A stretch of 64,000 nucleotides of DNA from Mortierella sp. BCC40632 (GCA_011634665.1 WAEK01000003.1:3111501-3175500); one strand, 5' to 3'. Positions 33,738-44,979 are shown, counted from the first letter of the stretch. The notes: generated from the letters alone by a model not told the origin. A program made the numbers and translations.

Positions 33738-35288
33738 AGTGAAAAGTAGCTAGGGGTGGGTCGTGTCAAATAGCAGAGTGGGTATCAATGGCACTGAGAA
33801 AAGAGTGCAGGGATGGAGTCATTAGCAGGCGGCGATGTTGAAGTTGTTGATGAGGTCCATCGGAATGGAGGAAGAGATGGATGATGAAAGAGAGGCAAGA
33901 TGTTGCTGTTGTGGCCTACAAGTATGGACGGATACAACCGCCGTCAGTGGAGAGTGCACACAAGGTTTCCTGGCCTTCTTGCGAGGCATATGCAAGGTTA
34001 ATGAGCAGCCATTGAACGGCGTGCACACACGCACACAAACGCACACATGCCCTCAGGCACGCCCAGCAACATCCTCTCGGAAATGCACGCGCCCGGCCTG
34101 GATCGTCCCTCCTCCCTTTTTCTCTTCGCGTCAGACCTGGCAGCGTCTGCAAAGGAGAAGGTGAAAAGAAGGGGGCTGCCTGTCGGCCCCTGGTTTCGCC
34201 CTGTTTGTAGAGCGCGATTCACCCAGACTGAACCCCCTTCCTCTTCCTTCTCCTCTTCCACCCCTCGCAGCCCAATGCGCGGGGTCTTGATCCACTTAAG
34301 CCAGCTATTGCTCTGAAAGACCAGAGTGTTGTGGCATACTAAGGACTGAGCTACCCCCATTTGGTCAAAGCAAGTGTGGCAGCCTTTTTTATTTGTCAGT
34401 GCGAGGAGATTCTCGAGTCGTTTCGTCCTTGCTTGTTTGCCAGTCAACTCACCATGCTCGCACGTTGTCAACCAATTGCAGGTTTGGAGGCAGACCAACA
34501 ACCCCTGTATACACTGGCTAGTAGGGCGAAAGGCGGGTGAAAGTGGGAGTGGGGGTAGGGGGAAGGGGTGGTGGTGGTTCAAGGAGGGGGAGGAGAAGAA
34601 AAGATGAAGTGGTCGCAAAGACAAAGAGCCTGGCGCAAGCTGAATGAAGCAACAAAACACGATAGTGCCCGTGGTCTGCCCTTGGTCAGCATCTTTTGCG
34701 AAATTGGTGCTGCGTCCAGGCTCTCTTCTGTCCGCGATAGCATTGCCTTTGATTCTGTCACACAGAGAGCATCAATCGTAGGAGGAAGCGAGAGCGCTGG
34801 TTAGCACGAGAGAGAGAGAGAGAGAGAGTAAGAGAGAAGGGGCGGGGGTGTCGAAGACGCCTGCATGGGACAGCGCCTTCGCTGGACCCACCATCAAGTA
34901 ATTCCCCACAGTGAGCGAGTGAAGAAGCAGAAGGAAGAGAGGATGAGTACAGACTGTGGTACGTACAGACAAACGGAAGATGGAGAAGAAGAAAAAGAAA
35001 AAGAAAAAGAAAAAGAAAAAGAAAAAAGATAAAGAGCAGTACCCATGGCGGGACAGTATCCGTGGCTGTATTTGTGTCATGGCTTTGGATCCTAATTTGT
35101 AGCAAAACGCGTGTAAAGGTGAAGTGTAGGATGATGGCGCTCTAGGCGAGGCCTGAGTTCGTAGTTATGGCAGTAGAACCATATGAGAGAGAGAGAAGAG
35201 GAAGAGAGGAAGAGAGAGAGAGATAGAGAGAGAAAGGGAATAGGGCCCTGGTCGGACCATCCAAATGTGGGCATTCCTCTGGAACCAC

Positions 35289-35322
<34 letters not shown>

Positions 35323-35738
35323 CACACTCGGCCTTATTTTTAGCACCACTAACGCCTCACCCTAGCCCGATTCTCCGGGCGCACTCTCGCTGCTGCGACG
35401 TAAACGTTTCTCTTGCCTGCTGTGTGTCCTGTGTGCTCGTAGCTGCCCTAGGACGATCTGGCATCAGCCATCTCGATGCATCCTCGGCTCCTCCGCCACC
35501 CTGTCTACTCTGCCACCCCGCCATCACTGCCTCCTCCTTTTTCATTCATGTCCCATTGTCTCTATCCTCTCCATCCCTCCATTGTCCCATCCTATCCTAT
35601 ACTCGCGCCCTATTTTTTCTCTTTCCTTCTCTTTCTCTCCGAGAATCTCCATCATCACCCTAATCACATCCCACGCACAGGACACATTCACCCACACACA
35701 TACACACAAACATCCAAACAAACACATTTCCACTCCCA
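33738..35738. other. divergent intergenic region
   Basis: Promoter region shared by the coiled-coil gene (-) and the NADPH oxidase (+). It contains GA repeats (34808-34828, 35183-35235), an (AAAAAG)n run near 34992-35028 and a (CA)n run at about 35290-35314. Short open frames are low complexity. No gene is supported. Confidence 0.5.
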
Positions 35739-37743
35739 ATGACAAAGGCCGTTGAGGCTCTGATCTCACTGTCCCATGGCGCCATCTTCGTCTACGGTTT
35801 CCAGCTCCAGCGCAACGACAAGGAGCTCTCCGATATCAATACAATTGGCACATCGATCTTCTTCTCTAGAGGAGCTGCGCTTTGCCTGGCATTCGACATG
35901 GCCCTAATCATGCTCCCAGTCTGCCGGAAACTACTTTCATACGTCTCTCGGATCGTCGCCTCTCTTGGCTTCGGTCAAGGCGCTATCTCCGAGGGCAGCC
36001 ATTCGAGCCTGACTCGATACCATCGATACATTGCATACCATGTTGCCTTCTTCCTAACCGTTCATGTCGTTGGCCACTGCATCAACTTTTATCGGCTACA
36101 ACAGCTCGGAAAGGGCTCCGCCATGTCATATCACTTTGGGACCTGGGCTGGCGTCACCGGATATTGGATGCTCCTCCTCCTGGGCATCATGTTTGTAACG
36201 GCGCACAGAAAGATCCGTGACAAGAACTTTGAAGTTTTTTGGTATACACACCACCTCGCTCTCTTCGTCATGGTCTTTTTCGCTCTTCATGGCGTCGGCT
36301 GCTTTGTCAAGACCAACGAGGGTCAATGCCGTGGCTACAACTCTTGGCGATACGTCGTATTGGCTTCGCTCTTGTACTTGATCGAACGCATCATGCGAGT
36401 TCTCGAGTCTCGAAAGCCGATTGTACTCACTTCAGCTGTGGCCCACCCTGGTGGAGCAATCGAACTCATCTTCAGGGACCCTACTTTTCTCTACCGTCCA
36501 GGACAACATCTCTACCTTAATATACCCCGGCTCTCCAACCATCAATGGCATCCATTCACCATCACATCCTCTCCCATCGAACAATATATCACTCTGGATA
36601 TCCGTCAGGATGGTGACTGGACAAGTCAATTGGGGTCGCTTCTGGGATATGGACCGGATTCACCTCGACTGGAACGAGCACAGGTGATCAGAGACCGGTC
36701 ATTGCTTCCTTTAATTAGGATCGATGGACCTTATGGCGGGCCAAAGGAGGATGTCCTGAGCTTTGACCACGCTGTCCTCATCGGGACTGGTATCGGCATT
36801 ACACCCTTTTCGGGGTTGCTTCGACATATCTGGTGAGTGAATGTCTATGTTAACTATTTTAAACTGCAAAGGGCAGAGAGCGAGTGCGAGACATTTGAAG
36901 GGAGGTCAAATGTACCAAGGATGTCGCATTGGAATTAATTTTTTTGAGCTCTAATGTGTCACTAGGTTTCGACATCAGGAGACGCAACGATCTCGACTCA
37001 AGACGTTGGATCTCTACTGGGTCTCGCGCCATGGCAACAGACTTGAGTGGTTCCGGTCATTGTTTTCAATGGAAAAAACTGTAGAGCTCTTTAGAACAGG
37101 ACTCATCCGTATCCACATTTACATCACTTCGCCATCCTCCAATGACTCCTCTTCCCCTTCTTTCTCACGACCAGTGTCCAGACGAGGAAGTCAGACCTCT
37201 CAGGAGCTTTCAGCAATCACTGTCGATTCGTCAGCATCGCGGCCACCACGACTTCACGGACTAAACGAACTGTCATCAAGACGGTATTCAGAGGATGATG
37301 ACGAGGCTGCGGAACATGAAGAACTTCTTTCACCCAAGGATGTCGAGCCAAGTGGATCTAATTCTCTCATCTCCTTGACGCCCATCTCCTCGCCACAGCC
37401 TGGATATGAGAGAAGACATACAGGTAATGAAGGAGCGGACGCTAGTGCGAGGGTGCTGGATACTCTCGAGAATGGAGAGGGCGACGCAAGCATCATTGGA
37501 CCCGACAATATTCACCATGGGCGACCAGACTTTGGAAAGATCTTGGAAGACATGAAACAGAAACTTAGCCAGGAACAACAAAGGCAACTGGAAGGGTCAG
37601 ATGCGGCCTCGTTAGTACGGTCAAGGAGGCAGATCAAGGTCGGAGTCTTTTATTGCGGATCTGCAGGACTTGGGAGGATATTAGCAAGCGAGTGTTCGAG
37701 AGTGAGCAACTCTTATGTCCGCTTCGTGTATACGGAAGAGTAG
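35739..37743 (+). CDS. superoxide-generating NADPH oxidase (Nox family)
   Basis: Exons 35739-36832 and 36966-37743 (phase 2) give 623 aa. The N-terminal half has about six membrane helices. Haem-ligand histidines match the Nox pattern: H95 and H109 (YHRYIAYHVAFFLTVH) and H171 and H184 (FWYTHHLALFVMVFFALH). The FAD site HPFTITSS is at 271-278, followed by IRQDGDWT. The NADPH site GTGIGITPF is at 349-357, with VGVFYCG near the C-terminus. It moves electrons from cytosolic NADPH across the membrane to O2, making superoxide. There is no EF-hand, so it resembles fungal NoxA/B rather than NoxC. Two oddities: an acidic Ser-rich insertion of about 130 residues in the NADPH lobe, and a C-terminus FVYTEE where most Nox proteins end with FHKENF or similar. 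A decayed copy of its 3' end lies 4 kb downstream. Confidence 0.93.
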
Positions 37744-38069
37744 TTTATATAGTATTGAATAATGTATAGCAATAGATACCACTTAGATCACAGTTAAATC
37801 ACGTTTCTTGAGGTTTTCTGGACCTCACTCTAGGGTAGAATGATGAAGTGGTTAAAGGACAAAGCAATGCAGTTGGTTGAGGCTAAACAATTGCTTATTC
37901 TTATTCTCATCGGACAGCCTTTTGGCTAGAACCTAAGTTTTACTGAGCGCACCATAGCCAGCAAAACAAACTGCACTTTAGCAAAGCTTGCTTTTTTTGT
38001 TTTTTGCTTGTCTTGTCGCATAAAGTGCGCTTCAGGGATAACATTGCAGCACACCAACACCCCACAACT

Positions 38070-38366
38070 ATGACCCTTCAATCTTACGCCTGGTCTTCCG
38101 CTACCTCTTCACGAAGTGTATCACTGACTCCGACAGCTGCGACACACGAGAGGGGCTGTGAGGAAAATACTTGGTCAAAGGAAGCCATCAGTGTCCTCAT
38201 CGAGTTCTTGAATGACATCGAAAACTACAAAAGCAAGATACAGCATCAACAACATCAACAGCAGTCGCAAAGCGAGCCCCCCCCCCCCTCCGTTAAGTCA
38301 ATACATTCACAGCATCTTGAGCAGTTACAAAAAACAGATCCCAACCTAATTACAGTCCTGAGGTAG
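38070..38366 (+). pseudogene. possible SANT/Myb-like gene fragment with frameshift
   Basis: ATG at 38070 gives 98 aa with the segment ENTWSKEAISVLIEFLND then IENYKSK, which resembles the first helix of SANT/Myb-like DNA-binding domains, followed by Gln/His-rich sequence. The frame stops at 38366, but shifting by one base continues a protein-like sequence (VVKILCQQNDKMIQELPQM) to about 38487. This suggests a broken gene or an unrecognised splice. Family assignment is tentative. Confidence 0.35.
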
Positions 38367-39289
38367 TCAAGATACTTTGTCAACAAAATGACAAGATGAT
38401 TCAAGAGTTACCTCAAATGAGGAGAGCAGAAACTGGGCAGGAAGGCGGCGGCACAGATAAGAAAAGCGGAAGTAGGGACTGTTGAAACTAAAAGAATGAG
38501 AGAGAGCTTTGGAGACGCAAACAGAACGTGGTCCAATGAAGCTGCGAATGCAGGCAATGGTCTTCAATGCGCTCAAGCTTAAGTTGCTTATTTTGTTGGA
38601 CTTATCTTAAACGAGTTGTCCAGCTCTCTTGCTTCAGTAAAATCAGCAAGATTAAGCAAAAATCGGCTGCGGAAATGTGTTAATTGGAAAGTGAGTTAGT
38701 TGCGCAGCAGCACAAGGTGACAGAGCCGTCTAATGCATGGAGGCTGTTTGCGCCCTCGCCTTTTGGAAAGGTGAATGACTGTGAGCTAGGACCACTATCC
38801 GTCAGGGAAAGGTCCACAGCATGATCTATGGGTAATGGTTACGCCGCGAACAAGACTAGTCCTTCTTTTCTTCTTCCAACCGGCCATGACCGGCAAGCAC
38901 TGGGCGAATCAGAAACGACATAGCGCCATTGGGCAACATAATCAAATAGACATTAATGGAAGCCGCGGGTCAGCAGAGCTCGAGTGCTCAGCTGGGTTTG
39001 TTTTGATATCCAAACGTTGTCTAACGAAAAGAGGTCAGATTCAGGGTAGGATGACAGGTAGAAAGAGTACCTTTGTGGTAAATGCTATTGGCTGACAATG
39101 ACACGACCTTTCCCTCGATTGTGACAGACCTCTGGCCACCCAAGCAAATCTAACTGAGAGCAACTCCAATCATGCATTCATGTATCTCATTTTTTTGCTC
39201 TCGTCGTGGACCTGCTTTCTCTCCTTCATGCTAGCCTGCATCAAGTCTACTACCCGCCCGAAAAACGGGAATGGAGGGACGGAAGAAAC

Positions 39290-39297
39290 TATAAAAG
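39290..39297 (+). promoter_or_regulatory. TATA box of methyltransferase A
   Basis: TATAAAAG 163 bp before the ATG, followed by a leader containing CTCATCACCATCCTCCACAA, which is nearly identical in the paralogous gene. Confidence 0.55.
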
Positions 39298-39452
39298 GAG
39301 GGGTCTGTACCTCCTTTTCTTCTCATCACCATCCTCCACAACATTGCAGATCCTCAAATCCACTCAACCCTCCTAACTGCCGACGATCAAGCATCCCCAC
39401 AAGTTCCTTAATCAAGACTCAAGAACTCACCACCTCCCATTTCTTATCCACG

Positions 39453-40508
39453 ATGACTGATCTCCAGGCCCTCAACAACGACCACTTCAATTCCTATGCG
39501 GACCAGTACGACAAGCTGCCTGCCACTGACGAGTTGGCCACCAAGGGAAGCAAGATTGTCGTTCAAGAGTTCCGTGCCAGCACAAGCGACGAAGCTGTCA
39601 AGAATGCCACTGTCCTCGATTTTGGATGTGGTACAGGTATGGACCATTCTCCTGCTGCTACTTCTCTTCTCGTTGAAGTTGGATGAATCCCTTTCTAATC
39701 ACACTAATCTCTATATATTTTTTTTATCGATGACCATTTCATACTAGGCTTGAGTGCACTTGTAATTGCCAAGGATGTCAAGCGCCTTGTTGGATTGGAT
39801 GCCTCTGAAGGAATGCTGAAGCAGTTCCACGAGAAGCTCAACACCAACCCTGAGCATGCCGAAGTCAAGAGCAAGATCCACACCATCGAGCATCTCACCT
39901 CGGACGAATCTCCTCTTCCTGAACCCGAACGAACCGAATACAGCGAGGGTTTTGATCTGGTGTACTCCAACTATGTGATGCACCATATCGAGGATGTTCC
40001 TGGTGTAGTGAAGACCATTGCCAACAACCTTGTCAAGGAAAAGACTGGATGGTTTATCATTATTGACTTTTTGGGAGGATCTAGCCATGCTCACAACCAT
40101 GCTCATGGTCACGCTCATGGAGAACAAGCCGGACACCAGCACGGCCCTAACTGCAAACACGGTAAAGCTCAAGCTCAAGCCCAAGCCCAAGCCCAAGCTG
40201 AACACCAACATGGCCCTAACTGTAAACATGGTCAAGCTCAAGCTCAAGCTCAAGCTGAGCACCAACATGGCCCTCATTGCAAGCATGGTCAAGCTCAAGC
40301 CCAGGCCCACGAACAAGTCGAGAGCAAGCAAGAAAATAAGGAGGATATGCCTGAATTCGTGGCCCACGATGGTTTCACGAATGCCGGGTTGGAGGAGGTC
40401 TTTAGAAATGCCGGATTGGTGGATGTCTCGTCTGAGTATGCCTACACGCTTGAGACCCCAGTCCATGGCTGGACAAAGGTCATCTTTGTCAAGGGTCGCC
40501 GTCCCTAA
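39453..40508 (+). CDS. SAM-dependent methyltransferase A with HxHGPxCKHG/AQ-repeat insert
   Basis: Exons 39453-39636 and 39748-40508 (phase 1) give 314 aa. The class I methyltransferase fold is clear: motif I VLDFGCGTG (residues 54-62), the acidic strand-2 end LVGLDASEGML, and motif IV/post-I region FDLVYSNYVMHHIEDV (as in methyltransf_11/UbiE-like enzymes). Right after strand 5 (WFIIIDFLG) an insert of about 78 residues begins with HAHNHAHGHAHG and then has three EHQHGPNCKHG-type units separated by (AQ)n. His and Cys are spaced as metal ligands. The C-terminal strand pair (FVAHDGF...GLVDVSSEYAY...VIFVKGRRP) closes the fold. Substrate is unknown. Residues encoded by 39566-40075 are identical to the paralogue at 42832. 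Confidence 0.88.
40086..40320 (+). repeat. His/Cys and Ala-Gln repeat insert (in-frame)
   Basis: Encodes HAHNHAHGHAHG followed by three (G/E)HQHGP(N/H)CKHG units spaced by CAAGCT/CAAGCC repeats coding (AQ)n. It lies inside methyltransferase A and has no counterpart in sequence, only in place, in methyltransferase B. Confidence 0.9.
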
Positions 40509-41727
40509 AGATAAGGCAAAGAATGGATAGGGAGGAGAAAAAAAGAAAATGAAAAGAAAAGAAAATGGGCAAATAGCGTGGTGTTTGTGTAGTAGAGTAG
40601 CTATACCCCAACAAAGGATGAGAAGATCCACTCCTTCGCTCCTTTCCATCGGAGCTTTCCCCTTCCACAATTTCTCTCAATGAAATACAAATCGTCTTGA
40701 TTGTTTACTTTACAATGAATACAACCTGGGATTCTTATGCTTGCGTCCAGAGATCCGTTCCTCGATCGTTCAACGAGTTGCTCCTACGTTTGGCTCATGT
40801 TGAGCATTAGTCAGATATTGATATTATGTTTTGCTTTATTTATTACTATGAAAAAGAAGCTTTGGTCCCAGAGTGAGGACTAGAAATGGCTCCATGTTGT
40901 GCATTGAAGAAAGGAAAAGCAGGAAAAAAAAATAAAATAAACACGGGAAGGACCGTGGGTCCTTTTGTCTTGGTAGAAGAATATGGCTAAGACAGACTCG
41001 TGCGCCAGCGGGCTCTCTGGCGCATCTTTATTTTGACAGATCTGACCCATAAAAACAACAATGACTTTATTGACCTTTCCTTCACTCTCTCTTTCCATCT
41101 GTTTCCTCCTACCTTTGACCATCCACATCAAGCGCTGGTTCTTTGTAAAGACCGGTCAGTGCGATTGATCCCTTCATCTTCCTCATCCAAAGTCCCATAA
41201 ATGAATCAAGGAGCGCCTAACGTAAAGTCCTTCTAAGCAACTTTTGGTCATCAAGACCAATGATGTTTTACAGATCCTTTTCAGGTACGCAATATTTAGG
41301 TGACTTTAGTGGAGGTGAAAAAAAGCTATATTTTTAGAAAAAAAAGTATTTGTCTGTGTTGGCAAGGCCCTGGCAAAACTTCAGCTAGCCTCCCTTCTTG
41401 AACGACCTTTGATTCCGTTCAAGGACGCAGTGAATTCCCTCAACAGGTCATAGTCCAAGGTTGTGCGGGAGAAGGGGGAGAAGAGAAGAGGAAGAAGCTG
41501 CCACGACACCACGCTTGACTGGTTCCTTGCCAACGTTTCCCTCTATTTAAAACCTGGTCTAACAACAAAAAGAGCTAGACTTTTGAAAAGAGAGGAGAGA
41601 GAGATAAAGTAAAAAAAAAAGAGAGCTGTTGGGAAATGCTCTACGTTAGACTCAAAAGACAGGGCCTGCATTTTCACTCTGTCCACACGACCACGAAAAG
41701 AGCGTTTTTGTCAGAAAGCTTGGCGCT

Positions 41728-41818
41728 AGACAAAGTCAGAGTCTTTTACTGCGGATCCGAGAGTTTGAAGGTGTTCTTGGGTGAGCAAACTCTCACGTCC
41801 GATTCATGAAGTACTATA
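41728..41818 (+). pseudogene. relic of the NADPH oxidase 3' end
   Basis: A stretch reading KVRVFYCGSESL then GEQTLTSDS and a stop aligns with the true Nox C-terminus KVGVFYCGSAGL...SNSYVRFVYTEE. Nucleotides GTC(A/G)GAGTCTTTTA(C/T)TGCGGATC are shared. Only the last ~30 codons remain, with frame damage near the end and no upstream Nox exons, so it is not functional. Confidence 0.75.
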
Positions 41819-42687
41819 TTATGATTACTGTCCTAATAAACTAGCCAATCCCATTGGAGAGTGTCAGAGAGGGTTTGTTGTTGGATGGTCGAGTTAGAGA
41901 CCTTTAGTGAAGAAGCCGCGTATTCTAGAATACTCTTTCGGGAGCAAGGAGGAGCTTTGTTCGGAGTAAAGTGTCGATGGAAGTTCTGAGGGACTGGCCG
42001 AGGCCTGTCAAGAATAGTGTTTTTGAAAGAGCATTGCGCAGCAGACCAAGTTGACAGGTCGGCCAATTGCCTGGGGACTGTTCACGTTCTGTTCCCCTGG
42101 ACAGAGGGGCAGCGCTAGAGCAACGTGTTGGTGATGGGGGCTGTGTTTTGGAGCCAATGTCTATTTGAGAAGGATCATCTGAATGGCCGATGGGTAATGA
42201 TTATCCCGGTCTCCCTGCCTGTCAGTCTTGATTGCCAAGCTCTAGACAAATCGAAAGATGCCATGGTGCCATGGACAAACAAACACAGTAATTTTAGGAT
42301 GACAAGCACAGGTCAGCGGAGCTCTGGTTTGCTCTGTTTTGACATCCGAAGATTGTCTGTCGAAAAGAGTAAGTGGGCAAGCGTCGTCTGTGGAAATAAA
42401 AAAAAATGCCTCATATGACAGGTGGGGTGAGTACCTTTGCGGTACATTCTATTGGTTGTTGATGAGCACGATTTCCTTCTCGATCGTGACAGGACTCTCT
42501 TTCTGCCAAGCAGGCCAAGCAAGCAGCGAGAAGCTCGTCACTCTCCAATGCCGCTCTCTTCTCTTACTCTTGTTGCGGCCCCTTCCTCTCCCCCCTCCAC
42601 ACTAGCCCACTTTCTGGTTCACCACCCGTGAAAACTCCGGAGAGCAGGGACCCCCTCACACAGTCTCGAAAAATAATAAAAAAAAGG

Positions 42688-42695
42688 TATAAAAA
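42688..42695 (+). promoter_or_regulatory. TATA box of methyltransferase B
   Basis: TATAAAAA 144 bp before the ATG, followed by the same CTCATCACCATCCTTCACAA leader as gene A. This indicates the core promoter was duplicated with the gene. Confidence 0.55.
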
Positions 42696-42831
42696 GAGGG
42701 GACCCACAATCCTCTTTCTTCTCATCACCATCCTTCACAACTTAACAGCCTCATCCACTCACTCCCTTTCCACCAACGTTCAAGCGCCCCACAAGACCTA
42801 CCTCAAGTCTCAAGAACCTTTCCTCTCCACA

Positions 42832-43891
42832 ATGGCCGCCAATTACCAGACCCTCAACAACGACCACTTCAATGCCACGGCTCACAAGTACGACGACCTT
42901 CCCAGCGTCAACGATTTGACCGCCAAGGCTAGCGGGACCATCCTTCGAGAGTTCCGTGCCAGCACAAGCGACGAAGCTGTCAAGAATGCCACTGTCCTCG
43001 ATTTTGGATGTGGTACAGGTATGGACCATTCTCCTGCTGCTACTTCTCTTCTCGTTGAAGTTGGATGAATCCCTTTCTAATCACACTAATCTCTATATAT
43101 TTTTTTTTATCGATGACCATTTCATACTAGGCTTGAGTGCACTTGTAATTGCCAAGGATGTCAAGCGCCTTGTTGGATTGGATGCCTCTGAAGGAATGCT
43201 GAAGCAGTTCCACGAGAAGCTCAACACCAACCCTGAGCATGCCGAAGTCAAGAGCAAGATCCACACCATCGAGCATCTCACCTCGGACGAATCTCCTCTT
43301 CCTGAACCCGAACGAACCGAATACAGCGAGGGTTTTGATCTGGTGTACTCCAACTATGTGATGCACCATATCGAGGATGTTCCTGGTGTAGTGAAGACCA
43401 TTGCCAACAACCTTGTCAAGGAAAAGACTGGATGGTTTATCATTATTGACTTTTTGGGGGCTCATGCTCATGCTCATGGCCACGGTCACGGCCACAGCGG
43501 CCATGGTCATGGTCATGGACAGGGCCACACTCACGGACAAGGCCACACTCACGGACACGGCCACGCTCATGGACATGGCCACGCTCATGGCCACGATCAC
43601 TCTCACGGACACGATCACTCTCACGGACATGGCCACGGACATGGCCACGGACAAGCCCATGGTCATGGTCACGGAAATTCTCACGAGCAGGCCCAAGACG
43701 AGCAAGATAAGGAAAAGGCATTTGGCGAAATCCCTGCCTATGTGGCCCACAAGGGATTCACACGCGCTCATTTGGAGGGAATTTTCAGAGATGCCGGACT
43801 GGTGGATGTTTCGTCCGAGATTGCTTACAATGTGGATTTGAACCTCAAGGAGTGGAAGGAGGCCTTCTTCGTCAAGGGTCGTCGTCCTTGA
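42832..43891 (+). CDS. SAM-dependent methyltransferase B with Gly-His repeat insert
   Basis: Exons 42832-43018 and 43131-43891 (phase 1) give 315 aa; exon 2 has exactly the same length as in paralogue A. Motif I VLDFGCGTG, LVGLDASEGML and YSNYVMHHIEDV are identical to A. After WFIIIDFLG comes an insert of about 75 residues made of (G/A)H dipeptides with D, S, T and Q interruptions (for example HGHDHSHGHDHSHG), with about 33 histidines. Such His-rich loops bind Ni, Zn, Co or Cu in nickel/zinc chaperones and transporters. The tail (VAHKGFTRAHLEGIFRDAGLVDVSSE...FFVKGRRP) is diverged from A (GLEEVFRNAGL). The N-terminal 38 residues are also diverged. Substrate and metal are unknown; a catalytic role with metal sensing or storage is inference. 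Confidence 0.88.
42948..43458 (+). repeat. identical block shared with 39566-40075
   Basis: 511 bp identical by eye to 39566-40075 except for one extra T in the intron T-run (9 versus 8). It covers the end of exon 1, the whole intron and the first half of exon 2. It stops within a few bases of the His-rich insert. Confidence 0.9.
43463..43684 (+). repeat. Gly-His repeat insert (in-frame)
   Basis: CA(C/T)GG(A/C/T)-type hexanucleotide repeats encode the (HG)n region of methyltransferase B. Confidence 0.92.
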
Positions 43892-44979
43892 ATGTGCGAG
43901 GACTTTGCAATAGCAACAGTAAATCGAGATTTTAGTGAAGTAGCTGGTAAAAGAAGACTGCAGCAGCAGCAATAATAACAACAATAAAAAAAAATTGGTG
44001 TGGATGAAAAGTTCTTTTCTCTCATATCGAATAAACACAACCTCCACCGTCTCAATGAGTTCTTCTTCCTCTTGTTTTTTTTTTTTTTGAACCGCTTATC
44101 AAGGCACTTTCCGGACTCTTAATCGTAGATTCATTCACATGAGAGGTTCGCTGGTTCTCGTACGATTTGCACCACTGAAAACCACTCTCTCCCCATCAAA
44201 AAGAAAAAAAAAGAATTAGTCATCCGGGAGGTGATAGAGAAAGAGAGCTCGGATACCTCCGTTGCCGCAACAGAGAAGCTCTAGACCCGGGGCGGAAGGC
44301 GTGAAAAGGAAAACAACCCGAGTCAAAAGCCGAGTCGCAAGCCGGGAGATAGGAACAACATTTACGAGAATAGCGAAGGAAAGATAAGAGAAGGAGTGGA
44401 GAGATGACTCGGGTGAATGATTGGGAAGAGAGGAAATATGGGAAGGATGTGGATAGAGAAGAGGTTGGGAATAAGTTGGGAATAGGACCCAGGGAATAAG
44501 AAGGGACTACTTCAGTGTCGTCGTCTAAAGAGTGTCGAGATGAGCGGACAAAAGTGGATGGTATTCGTTTGATAACAACGCGCTGGGTTCATCTTCCTGA
44601 GCAGCAAGCTAGAGCGTGATGGAAAGCTTCTGAAGAGGCGATGAAAGCAGTTCAAGGGAAGGTTGACGTTTGTTCAGAAAGTGATGAAAAGAACAGATTT
44701 CGTTGGGCAGATGGAGCATGCATTATTGATGAGCATCATTAATGGAGATGTAGATGTCAACAAAGCGTGACTGGCTTTATATTTCCAGGGGAATGTTGCG
44801 CTGGGCAACCGGGTTTCCTGTTCGGCCCGCCCGTGGTTTCTACACAAGAGAGAGAGAGAGAGAGAGAGAGACTCGGACAGCGCAGTTACAAAACGAGAGA
44901 CCCGCCCCTTCCGGCACAAAACACTCGTCCTCCATCCCGTTCTCCCCTTTTTTTTTCTCTCTCTCTTCATTGAACAGCG
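43892..44979. other. intergenic region
   Basis: 3' flank of methyltransferase B and promoter of the Mss51 gene. It holds a T12 run (about 44075-44088) and a GA repeat (44848-44870). No gene found. Confidence 0.55.

Larger units (their letters stand above)
37744..39452. other. intergenic region upstream of methyltransferase A
   Basis: It contains the small ORF 38070-38366, described separately, and the 5' blocks duplicated at 42.0-42.5 kb. No other coding frame is convincing. Confidence 0.5.
40509..42831. other. intergenic region between the methyltransferase paralogues
   Basis: The first 1.2 kb (3' flank of gene A) has no recognised feature. From about 41728 it is the diverged unit B of the duplication, including the Nox 3'-end relic. 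No intact gene. Confidence 0.55.
37620..43900. repeat. tandem segmental duplication (two diverged units)
   Basis: Unit A (about 37620-40508) and unit B (about 41728-43891) share, in the same order: the Nox 3' end; an intergenic block with TTGCGCAGCAG followed by GACAG (about 38699 and 42034); a block GGTCAGC(A/G)GAGCTC...TTTTGA(T/C)ATCC (about 38968 and 42313); GTACCTTTG(T/C)GGTA and CGAT(T/C)GTGACAG (about 39069 and 42431); a TATA box; and the methyltransferase gene. Unit B is about 750 bp shorter between the Nox copy and the next block. Confidence 0.8.
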
